The notes below the pieces were generated by a model. The model was given only the letters and a program-made list of their open reading frames with translations, searched no databases and was not told the DNA's origin. From assembly GCA_964601265.1 (NCBI GenBank), contig CAZRMT010000004.1, forward strand, positions 1 through 64,000: 64,000 nucleotides of DNA, read 5' to 3'. The stretch comes from UBA4675 sp964601265. Its GTDB lineage: Bacteria; Bacillota; Clostridia; Christensenellales; Borkfalkiaceae. The stretch's first letter is position 1. Each line of letters opens with the position of its first letter. Positions 35,513 to 44,860 of the stretch are shown one piece after another. The position numbers and the translations under genes were made by a program.

Positions 35513-36044
35513 AAAAATTCTCCAAAATTTTTTTAATTAAAGCCGTCAACAATACAAAACAATTAAAAACAACTTTTGTTGACAGAAAAATATTAACACC
35601 TTCAGTTTGCTCGTTTATTATAAAATCATTCTTAAGATTAGAAAAATCTTTTTTATTTTTATAAAAAACTTCTAATTGTAAAACAATATTTTTTAATAAA
35701 ATAAGTGCACATAATTCTTCATCTGAGGCATTGTTGCCTATTTCTATCATGCTTTTAATCTCATATATCTCAAAATTTTTTAGTTTCTTGTATTTAGTCC
35801 CCGTATCTAATAAATCAGAAGAATAAATAAGTATTGCTCTTTTATTATTTACGTGAATTGCAATACATTTTTTTTCAAATGTGGAATATCCCGATAAAAC
35901 CTTTAAAAATCCATACAAAAAAAAGGAAAAATATATTTTTTTATCATTTAACGAATCTGTAGAAAAATATAAAAAATCAACTTTTAACGTTATAGGAAAA
36001 AAAATTATAAAAAAAAACACGAAAAACAACGTCTTTGTTAACAT
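35490..36044 (-). CDS. DUF2953 protein (YtfI-like)
   Basis: Protein of 184 residues with a hydrophobic N-terminus (1-20). Its position directly before gerW and its overall pattern mark it as a YtfI/DUF2953 protein, although sequence conservation is low (LDTGTKYKKLKNFEIYEIK). A C-terminal hydrophobic stretch (FNCFVLLTALIKKILENF) is present. No function is established for the family. Probably associated with sporulation, by context. Confidence 0.7.
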   Translation of the reverse strand: MLTKTLFFVFFFIIFFPITLKVDFLYFSTDSLNDKKIYFSFFLYGFLKVLSGYSTFEKKCIAIHVNNKRAILIYSSDLLDTGTKYKKLKNFEIYEIKSMIEIGNNASDEELCALILLKNIVLQLEVFYKNKKDFSNLKNDFIINEQTEGVNIFLSTKVVFNCFVLLTALIKKILENFYAKKQTN

Positions 36045-36080
36045 AACGTTATTTTTCGTATTATTTATTATTTTATGCTA

Positions 36081-36266
36081 TTATTTGTTATTTTTATCAA
36101 TTTGTATTCCGTCAATTTTTATGACTGCATCGTCTTCGTATTCGTAATTTATACATTTCCCACAATTATTACAAAGTTTCAAAGGGTCAAAATCACAAAA
36201 TAAACACTCACCGCAATCAATACAATCTCTGTCGTATAAAGCACATTTTTTTATTTTTTTATCCAT
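36081..36266 (-). CDS. Cys-rich mini-protein (ferredoxin-like spacing)
   Basis: A 61-residue protein with eight cysteines in the first 38 positions. C8 comes first, then C15-x2-C18-x2-C21-x2-C24, then C32-x2-C35-x2-C38. The spacing resembles Fe-S or zinc-binding proteins, but no ferredoxin proline (CxxxCP) follows. A strong GGAGGA seven or so bases before the ATG supports translation. It is the first gene of the operon containing DUF2953, gerW, dacF and rluB, and its promoter overlaps the lexA promoter. No known family is recognised. Confidence 0.72.
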   Translation of the reverse strand: MDKKIKKCALYDRDCIDCGECLFCDFDPLKLCNNCGKCINYEYEDDAVIKIDGIQIDKNNK

Positions 36267-36290
36267 TTAAAATTTCCTCCAAATTTTTTA

Positions 36291-36304
36291 GAACATTTGT
36301 TTGC
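36291..36304. promoter_or_regulatory. SOS box (LexA operator)
   Basis: AGAACATTTGTTTG includes GAAC-N4-GTTT, one change from the Bacillus-type GAAC-N4-GTTC. It abuts the lexA -35 box and covers the predicted start of the opposite transcript. Confidence 0.75.
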
Positions 36305-36329
36305 TTTTTTATAGGTAATATGATATAAT
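36301..36329 (+). promoter_or_regulatory. Sigma-A promoter of lexA
   Basis: TTGCTT (36301-36306), a 17-base spacer and TATAAT (36324-36329), with TG at 36321-36322 (extended -10). Confidence 0.8.
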
Positions 36330-36336
36330 AATACAA
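36308..36336 (-). promoter_or_regulatory. Promoter of the Cys-rich/DUF2953/gerW operon
   Basis: Reading on the - strand: TTGTAT (36336-36331), a 17-base spacer and TATAAA (36313-36308). It occupies almost the same DNA as the lexA promoter; the predicted start is near 36301, within the SOS box. Confidence 0.55.
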
Positions 36337-36351
36337 ACGAGGTGTGTTTTT

Positions 36352-36951
36352 ATGAAAAATCCAAACGAAAAAATCGATCAAATTAGAAATTATATTACAA
36401 CCTTTACGTCTGAAAACGGTTATCCTCCTTCTGTAAGAGAAATTTGTGCTGAAATGAAGTTTAAATCTACTTCCACTGCTCAATATTATCTTGACAAAAT
36501 GGAAAGAATCGGAATACTTAAAAAATCGACTGACAAAAATAGGTCGTTAACGATATCGAGCAATAAAAAAATGACGTCGTATAGGTGTATTCCGTTAGTA
36601 GGAACCGTTACGGCAGGCGTTCCTATTACTGCAATCGAAAATTTAGAGGGGTATTACCCTATTCCCGATGAATTTCCGTCCGATAGCGAACTTTTTTTAT
36701 TAAAAGTTAAAGGTAATAGTATGATTAATGCCGGGATTTTAGACGGCGATAAAATCATAGTAAAAAAACAACCGACGGCTATAAACGGAGACGTTGTAGT
36801 AGCTTTTTTCGATGATGAAGCAACGGTAAAGAGATTTTTTATAAAAAACAATAAATATGTTCTTCATCCGGAAAACCCGCAGTTTACCGATATAGTACTT
36901 GACGAAGTAACGATTTTAGGTAAAGTTTGTGGTTTATATAGAAAAATGTAA
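36352..36951 (+). CDS. lexA: SOS repressor LexA
   Basis: Represses DNA-damage genes and cuts itself when RecA is activated. An N-terminal winged helix (YPPSVREICAEMKFKSTSTAQYYL) is followed by the S24 peptidase domain: cleavage site A88-G89, catalytic S123 (KGNSMINAG) and K160 (TVKRFF). Length is 199 residues. CGAGGTGTG precedes the ATG. A LexA box in its own promoter fits autoregulation. It converges with ynbB, whose stop is adjacent. Confidence 0.95.
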   Translation: MKNPNEKIDQIRNYITTFTSENGYPPSVREICAEMKFKSTSTAQYYLDKMERIGILKKSTDKNRSLTISSNKKMTSYRCIPLVGTVTAGVPITAIENLEGYYPIPDEFPSDSELFLLKVKGNSMINAGILDGDKIIVKKQPTAINGDVVVAFFDDEATVKRFFIKNNKYVLHPENPQFTDIVLDEVTILGKVCGLYRKM

Positions 36952-38160
36952 TTATATTTTTTTTAAAATTTCATTTAACACTATTTTACAGTGTTCATAA
37001 GTTAATCCGCCCTGTATATAAGCTATATAGGGCTCTTTTATTGGTGCGTCTGCAGATAACTCTAAAGATGAACCTTGAACGAAGCAACCTGCCGCCATAA
37101 TTACTTGATGATTATATCCCGGCATATCCCAAGGATATAGCGTTACGTAGCTATCAACTGGAGAAAATGATTGAATGGACTGAATAAAATCTACTAGTTT
37201 CTCTTTCGTTGAAAGTTTTACAGACCTAGTTATATCATAAGGCAACGTATATGCTTTAGGTGACGTTTCATAGCCTTTTTCATTTAAGACCGCACCGAAT
37301 AACAAATTACCTTTTAACGCTTGCATTACGGTGTGCGGTGCCATAAAGAACCCTTGATATAAATATTGGTATCCGTAGGCATAAGAACCGACTTCACCTC
37401 CTATGGACGGAGAAGTTAATCTATTTTCTATTTGTGTAATGTATTTTTCTTTACCCGATAAATATCCTCCCGTAACAGCTAATCCGCCACCGGGATTTTT
37501 TATAAGCGAACCGGCAATAACGTCTGCTCCGACTGACGTAGGTTCAAGTTTTTCAACGAATTCACCATAGCAGTTATCCACAAAAATGCAACCTGTAAAT
37601 CCAAGTTCTCTTACAAAATCAATTGCTTTTTTAATTTCTAAAATCGATAGAGCGTTTCTCCATTCATACCCTCTAGACCGTTGAATATAAATCATTTTAA
37701 CGGTATTTTTGCATATAAAATCTTTAATTTTTAAGAAGTTTACGTTATCTTTTTCTAGTTCCACACATTCAAAATTTATACAAAAATCTTTTAAAGAGCC
37801 AATGTTTGAACCAAAAATCGTATCCTCCAACGTGTCATACGGTTTACCCGTTATCGATAAAGCCAAGTCGCCCGGACGTAATATTCCGAACAAGCCTAAC
37901 GTCAATGCATGTGTTCCCGATACGATATTAGGAGAAACAATGGTTTTTTCGGTATCAAATACTTGCGAATAGATTTTAGCAAGCGTATCTCTTCCGCAGT
38001 CGTCATATCCGTATCCGTTTGTTCCGTTAAAATGGCGTAATGCGACCTTATTGTCCATAAATGCTTTTAAAACTTTATTTTGGTTGAATAATGCCGTATT
38101 CTCCAATTCTTGAAAATATGGTTTTAGTTTTTCTTCACATAAATTAATTATTTTATCCAT
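36952..38160 (-). CDS. Methionine gamma-lyase family protein (YnbB)
   Basis: PLP fold-type I protein of 402 residues from the so-called aluminium-resistance/YnbB family. The PLP lysine is in AGSLIKNPGGG (K221), with the Asp of VDNCYGE upstream. SGTHALTLGLFGILRPGD and NGTNGYGYDDCGRDTL are family blocks. Its reaction is not settled, though it is annotated as methionine gamma-lyase-like. It is the last gene of the miaB-mutS-mutL-miaA operon, and its start overlaps miaA by 13 bases. Confidence 0.9.
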   Translation of the reverse strand: MDKIINLCEEKLKPYFQELENTALFNQNKVLKAFMDNKVALRHFNGTNGYGYDDCGRDTLAKIYSQVFDTEKTIVSPNIVSGTHALTLGLFGILRPGDLALSITGKPYDTLEDTIFGSNIGSLKDFCINFECVELEKDNVNFLKIKDFICKNTVKMIYIQRSRGYEWRNALSILEIKKAIDFVRELGFTGCIFVDNCYGEFVEKLEPTSVGADVIAGSLIKNPGGGLAVTGGYLSGKEKYITQIENRLTSPSIGGEVGSYAYGYQYLYQGFFMAPHTVMQALKGNLLFGAVLNEKGYETSPKAYTLPYDITRSVKLSTKEKLVDFIQSIQSFSPVDSYVTLYPWDMPGYNHQVIMAAGCFVQGSSLELSADAPIKEPYIAYIQGGLTYEHCKIVLNEILKKI

Positions 38161-39059
38161 GTTAAAACTTCTTCTTTTAATTGATTAAAATCGTTTTCTT
38201 TTAAATAAGTTAAATTTTCGTATTTTTTAAAAAAAGTAATTTGCCTTTTTGCGTATCTTCTTGTGTTTTGTTTTATAGTTTCTGCCAATAAAGAAAAATC
38301 GTTGTCGATTATAGCGCTATACGTTTCCTTGTACCCTATTCCTTGCATACATTGATTTTCAAGAGTTATTCCGTCATTTATAAGAGATTTTACTTCTTCT
38401 ATTAAACCGTTTTTCAACATTTCGTCAACTCTAAAATTTATTCTGGCATAAAGCTTTTCTCTATTCCAATTCGGAATAAATGCAATATAAGGAAATCTCG
38501 GTGTTTTTAAATCTAAAATTTCAGACTTTTTTTTGCCCGTAAGCTCGTAAATTTCCAAAGCTCGTATAACTCTTTTTACGTCGTTTACCGAAATTTTACG
38601 AGAACTTTCTTCGTCTACTTCTTTTAATAAAGAAAAAAGATAATTTTTGCCTTTTTCTTGCAGTAGATTTTCGTATTTAGCCCTTACTTTCTCGTCTGCC
38701 CCAACGTTACCGTACGACAATTTATAAATAATCGAGTTTATATAAAACCCCGTTCCACCGCATATTACCGGAATTTTTCCTTGATTATGCAACTCATTTA
38801 TAATTTTAAGAGCTTGTTCTTCATATTCGTCTACGGAAAAATTATCTTTTTCGTTAACACAGTCAATTAAATGGTGCGGAACACGCTCTCTGTCTTGTTT
38901 GTTTGGTTTTGCGGTGCCTATATCGAGTTTTTTATATACGGCAAGCGAATCTGCCGAAATAATTTCGCTATTTAATAATTCTGCCGTTTTTATTGCAAGT
39001 TCGCTTTTACCCGAAGCGGTAGGTCCGCAAATAACTATTATACGATTCTCTTGAACCAT
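38148..39059 (-). CDS. miaA: tRNA dimethylallyltransferase
   Basis: Transfers a dimethylallyl group to N6 of A37 in tRNAs reading UNN codons. The P-loop GPTASGKS is at residues 12-19, followed by DSLAVYKKLDIGTAKP and GGTGFYI. Length 303 residues. Its product is the substrate for MiaB, encoded in the same operon. It uses DMAPP from the IspH pathway. Overlaps mutL by 22 bases. Confidence 0.95.
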   Translation of the reverse strand: MVQENRIIVICGPTASGKSELAIKTAELLNSEIISADSLAVYKKLDIGTAKPNKQDRERVPHHLIDCVNEKDNFSVDEYEEQALKIINELHNQGKIPVICGGTGFYINSIIYKLSYGNVGADEKVRAKYENLLQEKGKNYLFSLLKEVDEESSRKISVNDVKRVIRALEIYELTGKKKSEILDLKTPRFPYIAFIPNWNREKLYARINFRVDEMLKNGLIEEVKSLINDGITLENQCMQGIGYKETYSAIIDNDFSLLAETIKQNTRRYAKRQITFFKKYENLTYLKENDFNQLKEEVLTWIK

Positions 39060-40888
39060 TTGTAAATATCCGTTTTCTTGATTTTTACTGCAATCGGTCT
39101 ACCGTGTGGGCATTTTAGACCAAAATTTTCGTTGAGCTTTTTTGTTAAAGTGTCTATATCGGTTCTAGAAAGTTTTTCTCCTGCTTTAATGGCATTTTTA
39201 CATGCTTTTTGCATTATTCTTTCCATTATCATTGAATGAGAATCACACTTTTCTAAATTTCCTTCATTGGTTAAATCGTCTACGAATTTTTTAAAGTTCA
39301 TATTAACTAACTCTATAGGAACCATAGTAATCTCATATGTATTTTTTTTGGTTCTTTCTAAAGCCACGCCAATATTGTGCATATAAGGCAATATAAAATC
39401 AAGTGTTTTTTGCTCTAAAGGATTTGCATTTAACGTAAAAGGCACTAAAAGCGGTTGTGATATAATATTCATTGCGCTATATTGCATCATTTTGTCATAT
39501 AGTAACCTTTCGTGGGCAGCATGTTGGTCTATTATGTACATGTCGTCTTTCTTCTGATAAATTAAAAAAGAATTAAAAACTTGCCCTATATAAATTAAAG
39601 GATCCTCTATTTCAATTTTCATTTGTTCGGCAGTTTCTTTTTCAAGACGTTTTATATACGCTTTATTTTCAGCAAAAATATCGTCTTGTTTTTCTTCTAT
39701 TTCAGTTGGTTTATCAAAAACGAAAGAAGGCGTTATAGGTTTATCAACGGTTTTTTTCTTAGGCTCTTTGTACGGCCTTAATTGTTTTTCCAACGTTAAA
39801 TCGGCATTTACCAAATACTTGTTTTCATCAATTATCGTTCTAACTGCTTTTAATTGTTCCTCATCTCTATGTGAATCTATTTTTACGATGTCCAAAGCTT
39901 GACTAGTACCGTCTAACACGCTAGAAATTACGTGATATACCGTAGAATATACGACTTGATTGTTTTGAAATCTAACGTCTGCTTTATTTGGATGAACGTT
40001 AACGTCAACAAATTCCGACGGCATATTAATGTTTAAAACGTAAAACGGATATTGTCTTTTCATTAAATAAGACGAATAAGCATTTGTTATGGCAGAATTA
40101 ATTGTGGAATTAATTACGTAACGTCCGTTAACCAAAAGCGTTTGATAGGTTCTGTTTGATTTTAAATAATTATGCTTTCCCACATACCCTTCAATAGATA
40201 TTCCGTTTTTTTCGGTTTTTATATAAAAACAATTATTTATTACTTCATAACCGTAAACGTTTATCATTACGGCTTCTAAATCGTCTCCGTAAGTTTGATA
40301 TATTATTCTATCGTCTATAGAATACGTAAATGCAATATTGGGCTTAGAAAGCATTAATCTGCCGACAATATTGGAAATATCCGCTTCTTCGCTTCTCGGT
40401 GTTTTTAAAAATTTTGCTCTAGCGGGTGTATTGTAAAACAATTCTTCAACCCTGATAATCGTTCCTTGTCTCTTGGGACAATATTCAGGCTTAGACATTT
40501 CTCCGCCGTAACAGTATATCATTCCTCCGACTTCTTTATCTTTTGTTCCGGATATTAAAGTAACTTTTGAAACTGCGCTTATACTTGCCAAAGCCTCTCC
40601 TCTAAATCCCAAAGTTAAGATGCTGTCCAGGTCTTCAACTTTTTCCACCTTGCTCGTGGCATGTGGTAAAAAGACTTTAGTTAAATCGTCAAATTCTATG
40701 CCTGTTCCGTTATCGGTAATTTCAATTAAGTCTACTCCACCCTCTTTTATATTTATAGATATTTCGGTTGCATTGGCATCAATTGCGTTTTCCACCAATT
40801 CTTTTACAACCGAAGCAGGTTTTTCAACGACTTCACCCGCGGAAATTCTATTAAAAACGCTTTTATCTAATATATTAACCTTGCCCAT
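39038..40888 (-). CDS. mutL: Mismatch repair protein MutL (endonuclease type)
   Basis: GHKL ATPase with N-terminal motifs LVENAIDA, TDNGTGI and GFRGEAL (94-100). The C-terminal domain has D454-Q-H-A-x2-E-x4-D465. This is the metal-dependent nicking motif DQHA-x2-E-x4-E with Asp as the last residue, so the protein should nick DNA itself; no MutH is needed. Length 616 residues. A Glu/Lys-rich linker (about 335-430) separates the domains. Overlaps mutS by 14 bases. Confidence 0.95.
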   Translation of the reverse strand: MGKVNILDKSVFNRISAGEVVEKPASVVKELVENAIDANATEISINIKEGGVDLIEITDNGTGIEFDDLTKVFLPHATSKVEKVEDLDSILTLGFRGEALASISAVSKVTLISGTKDKEVGGMIYCYGGEMSKPEYCPKRQGTIIRVEELFYNTPARAKFLKTPRSEEADISNIVGRLMLSKPNIAFTYSIDDRIIYQTYGDDLEAVMINVYGYEVINNCFYIKTEKNGISIEGYVGKHNYLKSNRTYQTLLVNGRYVINSTINSAITNAYSSYLMKRQYPFYVLNINMPSEFVDVNVHPNKADVRFQNNQVVYSTVYHVISSVLDGTSQALDIVKIDSHRDEEQLKAVRTIIDENKYLVNADLTLEKQLRPYKEPKKKTVDKPITPSFVFDKPTEIEEKQDDIFAENKAYIKRLEKETAEQMKIEIEDPLIYIGQVFNSFLIYQKKDDMYIIDQHAAHERLLYDKMMQYSAMNIISQPLLVPFTLNANPLEQKTLDFILPYMHNIGVALERTKKNTYEITMVPIELVNMNFKKFVDDLTNEGNLEKCDSHSMIMERIMQKACKNAIKAGEKLSRTDIDTLTKKLNENFGLKCPHGRPIAVKIKKTDIYKWFKRIV

Positions 40889-43499
40889 CTATTAACTCCT
40901 TTAAATCACAAATGAACTTCATTGCCTCTAAGGGCGTTAAATTATTAACGTCAATTGTTTTTATTGCTTTTATTAATTTTTCGTTTGTATAACCAAAATT
41001 TTCTTCTTCTCTTTCCGTTGTCGTCATTTTTTCGGCAACTACGTCGTTTTGGGTTAACTTTGAAAGAATTTGTTTTGCTCGTTGAGTTACGTTTTTAGGA
41101 ATACCCGCCAAAGAAGCAACTTCGATACCGAAACTTTTGTTTGCGCTACCTCTGGTAACTTTTCTTAGAAATACAATTTGTCCACCAAACTCTTTTATCG
41201 TAACTTTATAATTTTTAACTCCTTCTAAAATGTTTTCCAGTTCGCTTAATTCATGATAATGAGTTGAAAACAATAATTTTGATTTTAGATTGTTTGTTAA
41301 ATATTCAACGACTGCCCATGCAATACTAAGCCCGTCGTAAGTACTAGTTCCTCTCCCCACCTCGTCTAAGATTAGAAGACTATTCGGCGTTGCGTTCATA
41401 ATTATTTCAGCAACTTCATTCATTTCAACCATAAAAGTACTTTGGTCGGATATTAAGTTATCTCCTGCGCCCACTCTTGTAAAAATTTTATCAACAATCG
41501 GGATTTCTGCTTCTCGGCACGGAACAAAACTGCCAACTTGTGCTAAAACGTTTATTAACGCTATTTGACGCATATACGTACTTTTACCCGCCATATTAGG
41601 TCCCGTTATTATTAACGTTCTGTTTTCATCATTATCCATTAAAACGTCGTTAGGAATAAACGTGTTTCTACTTATCTTTTCCACAACGGGATGACGAGAA
41701 GCAACTAAGTTAAGCCTCTCCCCAAAAGGTAATATTTCAGGTTTCGAATACTTATTTGTTTTTGCTACGGTTGCAAAATTTACCAAAACGTCTAAAACCG
41801 CTATAGCATTTGCCGTGTCTTGAATTCTTTCTATGCTGTTAGACAATAACATTTTTATTTTGTTGAAAATTGAAATTTCAAGTTCTATTGCCTTATCGCT
41901 ACTACCTAAAATATCCTCTTCAAGCTTTTTTAATTCTTCGGTAATGTACCGTTCTCCGTTTACTAACGTTTGTTTTCTAACGTAACTATACGGAACTAAA
42001 TTTTTAAAAGAATTGCTAACCTCGATGTAATAACCAAAAACTTTATTGTAACGAATTTTTAACGTTTTTATTCCTGTTTTTTCTTTTTCTTCGTTTTCCA
42101 TTTTTTCCACTAAAGAAGTGGCGTTTTTCATAATGGAACGAAGTCTGTCAAGTTCTTCGTCAAAACCGTCGTTAATAAATCCGCCGTTTTTTAATACGGT
42201 AGGAGTATCTTTATCCGTTATGGCGCTTTTTATTATAGGCGTAATATCGTCAAAAGAATCAATTCGTTTATCGACACCTAAAATAAGTTGACTGTTTAAA
42301 GTTGTCATAACCATTTTAAGTGACGGTAAAACCTCTAATGAAGTTGACAATAAAACGCAATCTTTCGGATTTAAATTACCGTTGGATATTTTACCGGAAA
42401 TCCTTTCGATGTCACGAATGTTTTTAAGCAATCCCGAAAGGCTTTCTCTCGCTAAATTATTATTAAATAGCTCTTCTACCGCATTTAAACGCAAATTTAT
42501 TTTATTAATATCGGTTAAAGGAGAAATTAACCATTCGCGTAATTTCCTCGAACCCATTGCGGTACAGGTTTTATCCATAAGCCATAATAAAGTTCCATAT
42601 TTATCACCACCCTTACTTGTTTTAACGATTTCAAGATTGTTTAGGGTTGTAGAATTCATCGATAAATAATCGGAATTTTTATAAATGCTAAGTTTATTAA
42701 TATTGCTCAACGCATGCTTTTGCGTTTCGTTTAAATACGCCAACAACGCTCCGCACGCACAAACGCAGAGCTTTTTATCGTCTAACGATAATCCCGAAAG
42801 TGAAATCGTGTTAAAATGACGCAAAATTTCTTTTTCAGCAGAAGAATAATTGAAATATCTTTCGTTACAAGCAATAAAGTTTGGAATTATTCTTTGTTTC
42901 ACGATTGACATATCGTTAAACTCTTTTATATTGTTTCCGAACGAAATAATTTCCGAAGGAGAAATTCTAACTAACGCATCGCAAAGAGAAGATAAACTGT
43001 TTTCTTTAAATTGTTGCGTAAAAAATACACCGGTGGTAATATCTGCCCAAGCGATAGCGCAACCCTTTTCGTCATAGTAAACGCTAGCGACGAAATTATT
43101 TACTTTTTCGTCAATTTGATTATCTTCGGTGAGCGTGCCGGCTGTAACTATTCTTACAACCTCCCTGTCAACTATCCCTTTATCGTTTGCAACTTCGGAT
43201 AATTGTTCGCAAATGGCAACCCTTTCCCCTAAAGTAACCAAACGAGAAATATATTGGTCTGCACTATGAAACGGAACACCGCACATAGGAGCTCTTTCGT
43301 CAAGTCCGCAGGCTTTTCCCGTAAGAGTTAAGTCAAGTAATCTTGAAACTTTTTCCGCATCTTCGAAAAACATCTCGTAAAAATCGCCTAAACGATAAAA
43401 TAAAATACACCCTTCGTATTTTTCTTTCATTGAAAGATAATGTCTCATCATCGGCGATAATTTATCTTTATCAATTAGATTCTTTTGTTTTTCTTCCAT
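40875..43499 (-). CDS. mutS: Mismatch recognition protein MutS
   Basis: Recognises mismatches and recruits MutL. The N-terminal domain contains the Phe-x-Glu wedge in GCILFYRLGDFYEMFFEDA. A long clamp and core region follow, then the ABC-type ATPase with Walker A GPNMAGKS (633-640), the Walker B LILDEVGRGTSTYDG and the STHYHEL switch. Length 874 residues. It begins two bases after the miaB stop. Confidence 0.96.
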   Translation of the reverse strand: MEEKQKNLIDKDKLSPMMRHYLSMKEKYEGCILFYRLGDFYEMFFEDAEKVSRLLDLTLTGKACGLDERAPMCGVPFHSADQYISRLVTLGERVAICEQLSEVANDKGIVDREVVRIVTAGTLTEDNQIDEKVNNFVASVYYDEKGCAIAWADITTGVFFTQQFKENSLSSLCDALVRISPSEIISFGNNIKEFNDMSIVKQRIIPNFIACNERYFNYSSAEKEILRHFNTISLSGLSLDDKKLCVCACGALLAYLNETQKHALSNINKLSIYKNSDYLSMNSTTLNNLEIVKTSKGGDKYGTLLWLMDKTCTAMGSRKLREWLISPLTDINKINLRLNAVEELFNNNLARESLSGLLKNIRDIERISGKISNGNLNPKDCVLLSTSLEVLPSLKMVMTTLNSQLILGVDKRIDSFDDITPIIKSAITDKDTPTVLKNGGFINDGFDEELDRLRSIMKNATSLVEKMENEEKEKTGIKTLKIRYNKVFGYYIEVSNSFKNLVPYSYVRKQTLVNGERYITEELKKLEEDILGSSDKAIELEISIFNKIKMLLSNSIERIQDTANAIAVLDVLVNFATVAKTNKYSKPEILPFGERLNLVASRHPVVEKISRNTFIPNDVLMDNDENRTLIITGPNMAGKSTYMRQIALINVLAQVGSFVPCREAEIPIVDKIFTRVGAGDNLISDQSTFMVEMNEVAEIIMNATPNSLLILDEVGRGTSTYDGLSIAWAVVEYLTNNLKSKLLFSTHYHELSELENILEGVKNYKVTIKEFGGQIVFLRKVTRGSANKSFGIEVASLAGIPKNVTQRAKQILSKLTQNDVVAEKMTTTEREEENFGYTNEKLIKAIKTIDVNNLTPLEAMKFICDLKELIDGQG

Positions 43500-43501
43500 T
43501 T

Positions 43502-44791
43502 TTACCCCTCGTAAATTTCTCCGAACAAAGATATACCGTTTACTCTTTGTATTTTTATTTTTACAAATTCACCGACCATATTTTTGTCGCACGAAAAATA
43601 ACCCATTCTGTTATAGCCGTCTCTACCTAAATAGAGATTTCTTCTTTCATCATACCCTTCGCAAAGAATTTCGATTATTTTTCCTTTATAATCCCTTGTT
43701 TGTTCTCTCGTAATTTTATTTTGAAAATCAACCAAACGAGTAATTCTATCCTTCTTAACTTCTTTACTTATTTGCCCGTCCATAACGCTGGCAACCGTTC
43801 CGCTTCGAGGCGAATAAACAAAAGTAAACGCACTTGAAAACTTTACTTTTTCAACAACTTTTAAAGTTTGATTAAAGTCTTCTTCGCTTTCGGTCGGGAA
43901 ACCGACTATGATATCGGTGGAAATGGCGCAATCGGGGAGAATTCTCCTTATCATATCAACTTTTTCAATATACTGTTCTTGCGTATATTTACGATTCATT
44001 TTACGCAAAATATCGCTACTACCGGATTGTAAAGGCAAGTGAACGTAAGGACAAATTATTTTTTTGTACTCTTTTATAACTTGTATAAGTTCCTCGTTTA
44101 CGTCTTTTGGGTGATTACTCATAAAGCGTATTCTGAATTTTTTATCCTTATGTCGTTCGGCAACGGCTTTTAAAAGTTGTGGGAAATACGGTTGTCCGTT
44201 ATACGTATAAGAATTTACGTTTTGCCCTAAAAAGGTAATCTCTTTATACCCTTGTGCTAAACATTCGTCGACTTCCGACATAATTTCGGAAGAGGTCCTA
44301 CTCCTTTCTCTACCCTTAACGTAAGGCACAATGCAATAGGAACAAAAATTATTGCACCCGTAAACAATATTAATCCAAGCATTTGGAAAACTTGTACGTA
44401 CGTAAGGATTATTTTCGTGTTTCTCTTCGTTTAATTTTTTAGCGAGAAGGTCACCGAATTCTTCGGGATTATTTGCTCCGAAAACGATGTCTACGAAAGG
44501 AAAAGTCTTTAACAATTTCTCTTTTGCGCCTTTCTGCTCTGTCATACAACCGCCTACCGCAATAATAAGCGAAGGTTTTTGTTTTTTTATTTTTTTGAGT
44601 GCTCCTATGTTACCATAGGCGTGTGTTTCGGCACTTTCTCTTATGCAACAAGTATTAAAAACGACCACGTCCGCTTTTTCAACGGAATCCGTGCTAACGT
44701 ATCCGAACGTTTTTAAAATGCCCGATAATTTTTCGGACTCGTGAACGTTCATTTGACAGCCGTAAGTTACTACGAAATAATTTTTACTCAT
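43502..44791 (-). CDS. miaB: tRNA-2-methylthio-N6-dimethylallyladenosine synthase
   Basis: Radical SAM methylthiotransferase acting on i6A37 tRNA made by MiaA. The auxiliary cluster cysteines are C12, C48 (or C49) and C82. The radical SAM motif is C146-x3-C150-x2-C153 in GCNNFCSYC, and a C-terminal TRAM domain ends at KIQRVNG. Length 429 residues. First gene of the repair/modification operon. It has no Shine-Dalgarno sequence in front of its ATG, which lies only 8 bases after a strong -10 box. Confidence 0.95.
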   Translation of the reverse strand: MSKNYFVVTYGCQMNVHESEKLSGILKTFGYVSTDSVEKADVVVFNTCCIRESAETHAYGNIGALKKIKKQKPSLIIAVGGCMTEQKGAKEKLLKTFPFVDIVFGANNPEEFGDLLAKKLNEEKHENNPYVRTSFPNAWINIVYGCNNFCSYCIVPYVKGRERSRTSSEIMSEVDECLAQGYKEITFLGQNVNSYTYNGQPYFPQLLKAVAERHKDKKFRIRFMSNHPKDVNEELIQVIKEYKKIICPYVHLPLQSGSSDILRKMNRKYTQEQYIEKVDMIRRILPDCAISTDIIVGFPTESEEDFNQTLKVVEKVKFSSAFTFVYSPRSGTVASVMDGQISKEVKKDRITRLVDFQNKITREQTRDYKGKIIEILCEGYDERRNLYLGRDGYNRMGYFSCDKNMVGEFVKIKIQRVNGISLFGEIYEG

Positions 44792-44799
44792 AATAATTA

Positions 44800-44828
44800 A
44801 TTATACATAATTTATTTGATTATAGCAA
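44800..44828 (-). promoter_or_regulatory. Sigma-A promoter of the miaB-mutS-mutL operon
   Basis: Reading on the - strand: TTGCTA (44828-44823), a 17-base spacer and TATAAT (44805-44800). The miaB ATG begins 8 bases after the -10 box, which predicts a leaderless or nearly leaderless mRNA. A second TATAAT (44824-44819) with a weaker TTAATA (44847-44842) would give a leader of about 20 bases. Confidence 0.7.
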
Positions 44829-44860
44829 GTTTTTTTTAATTTATTAAGGATAAATCGTTT

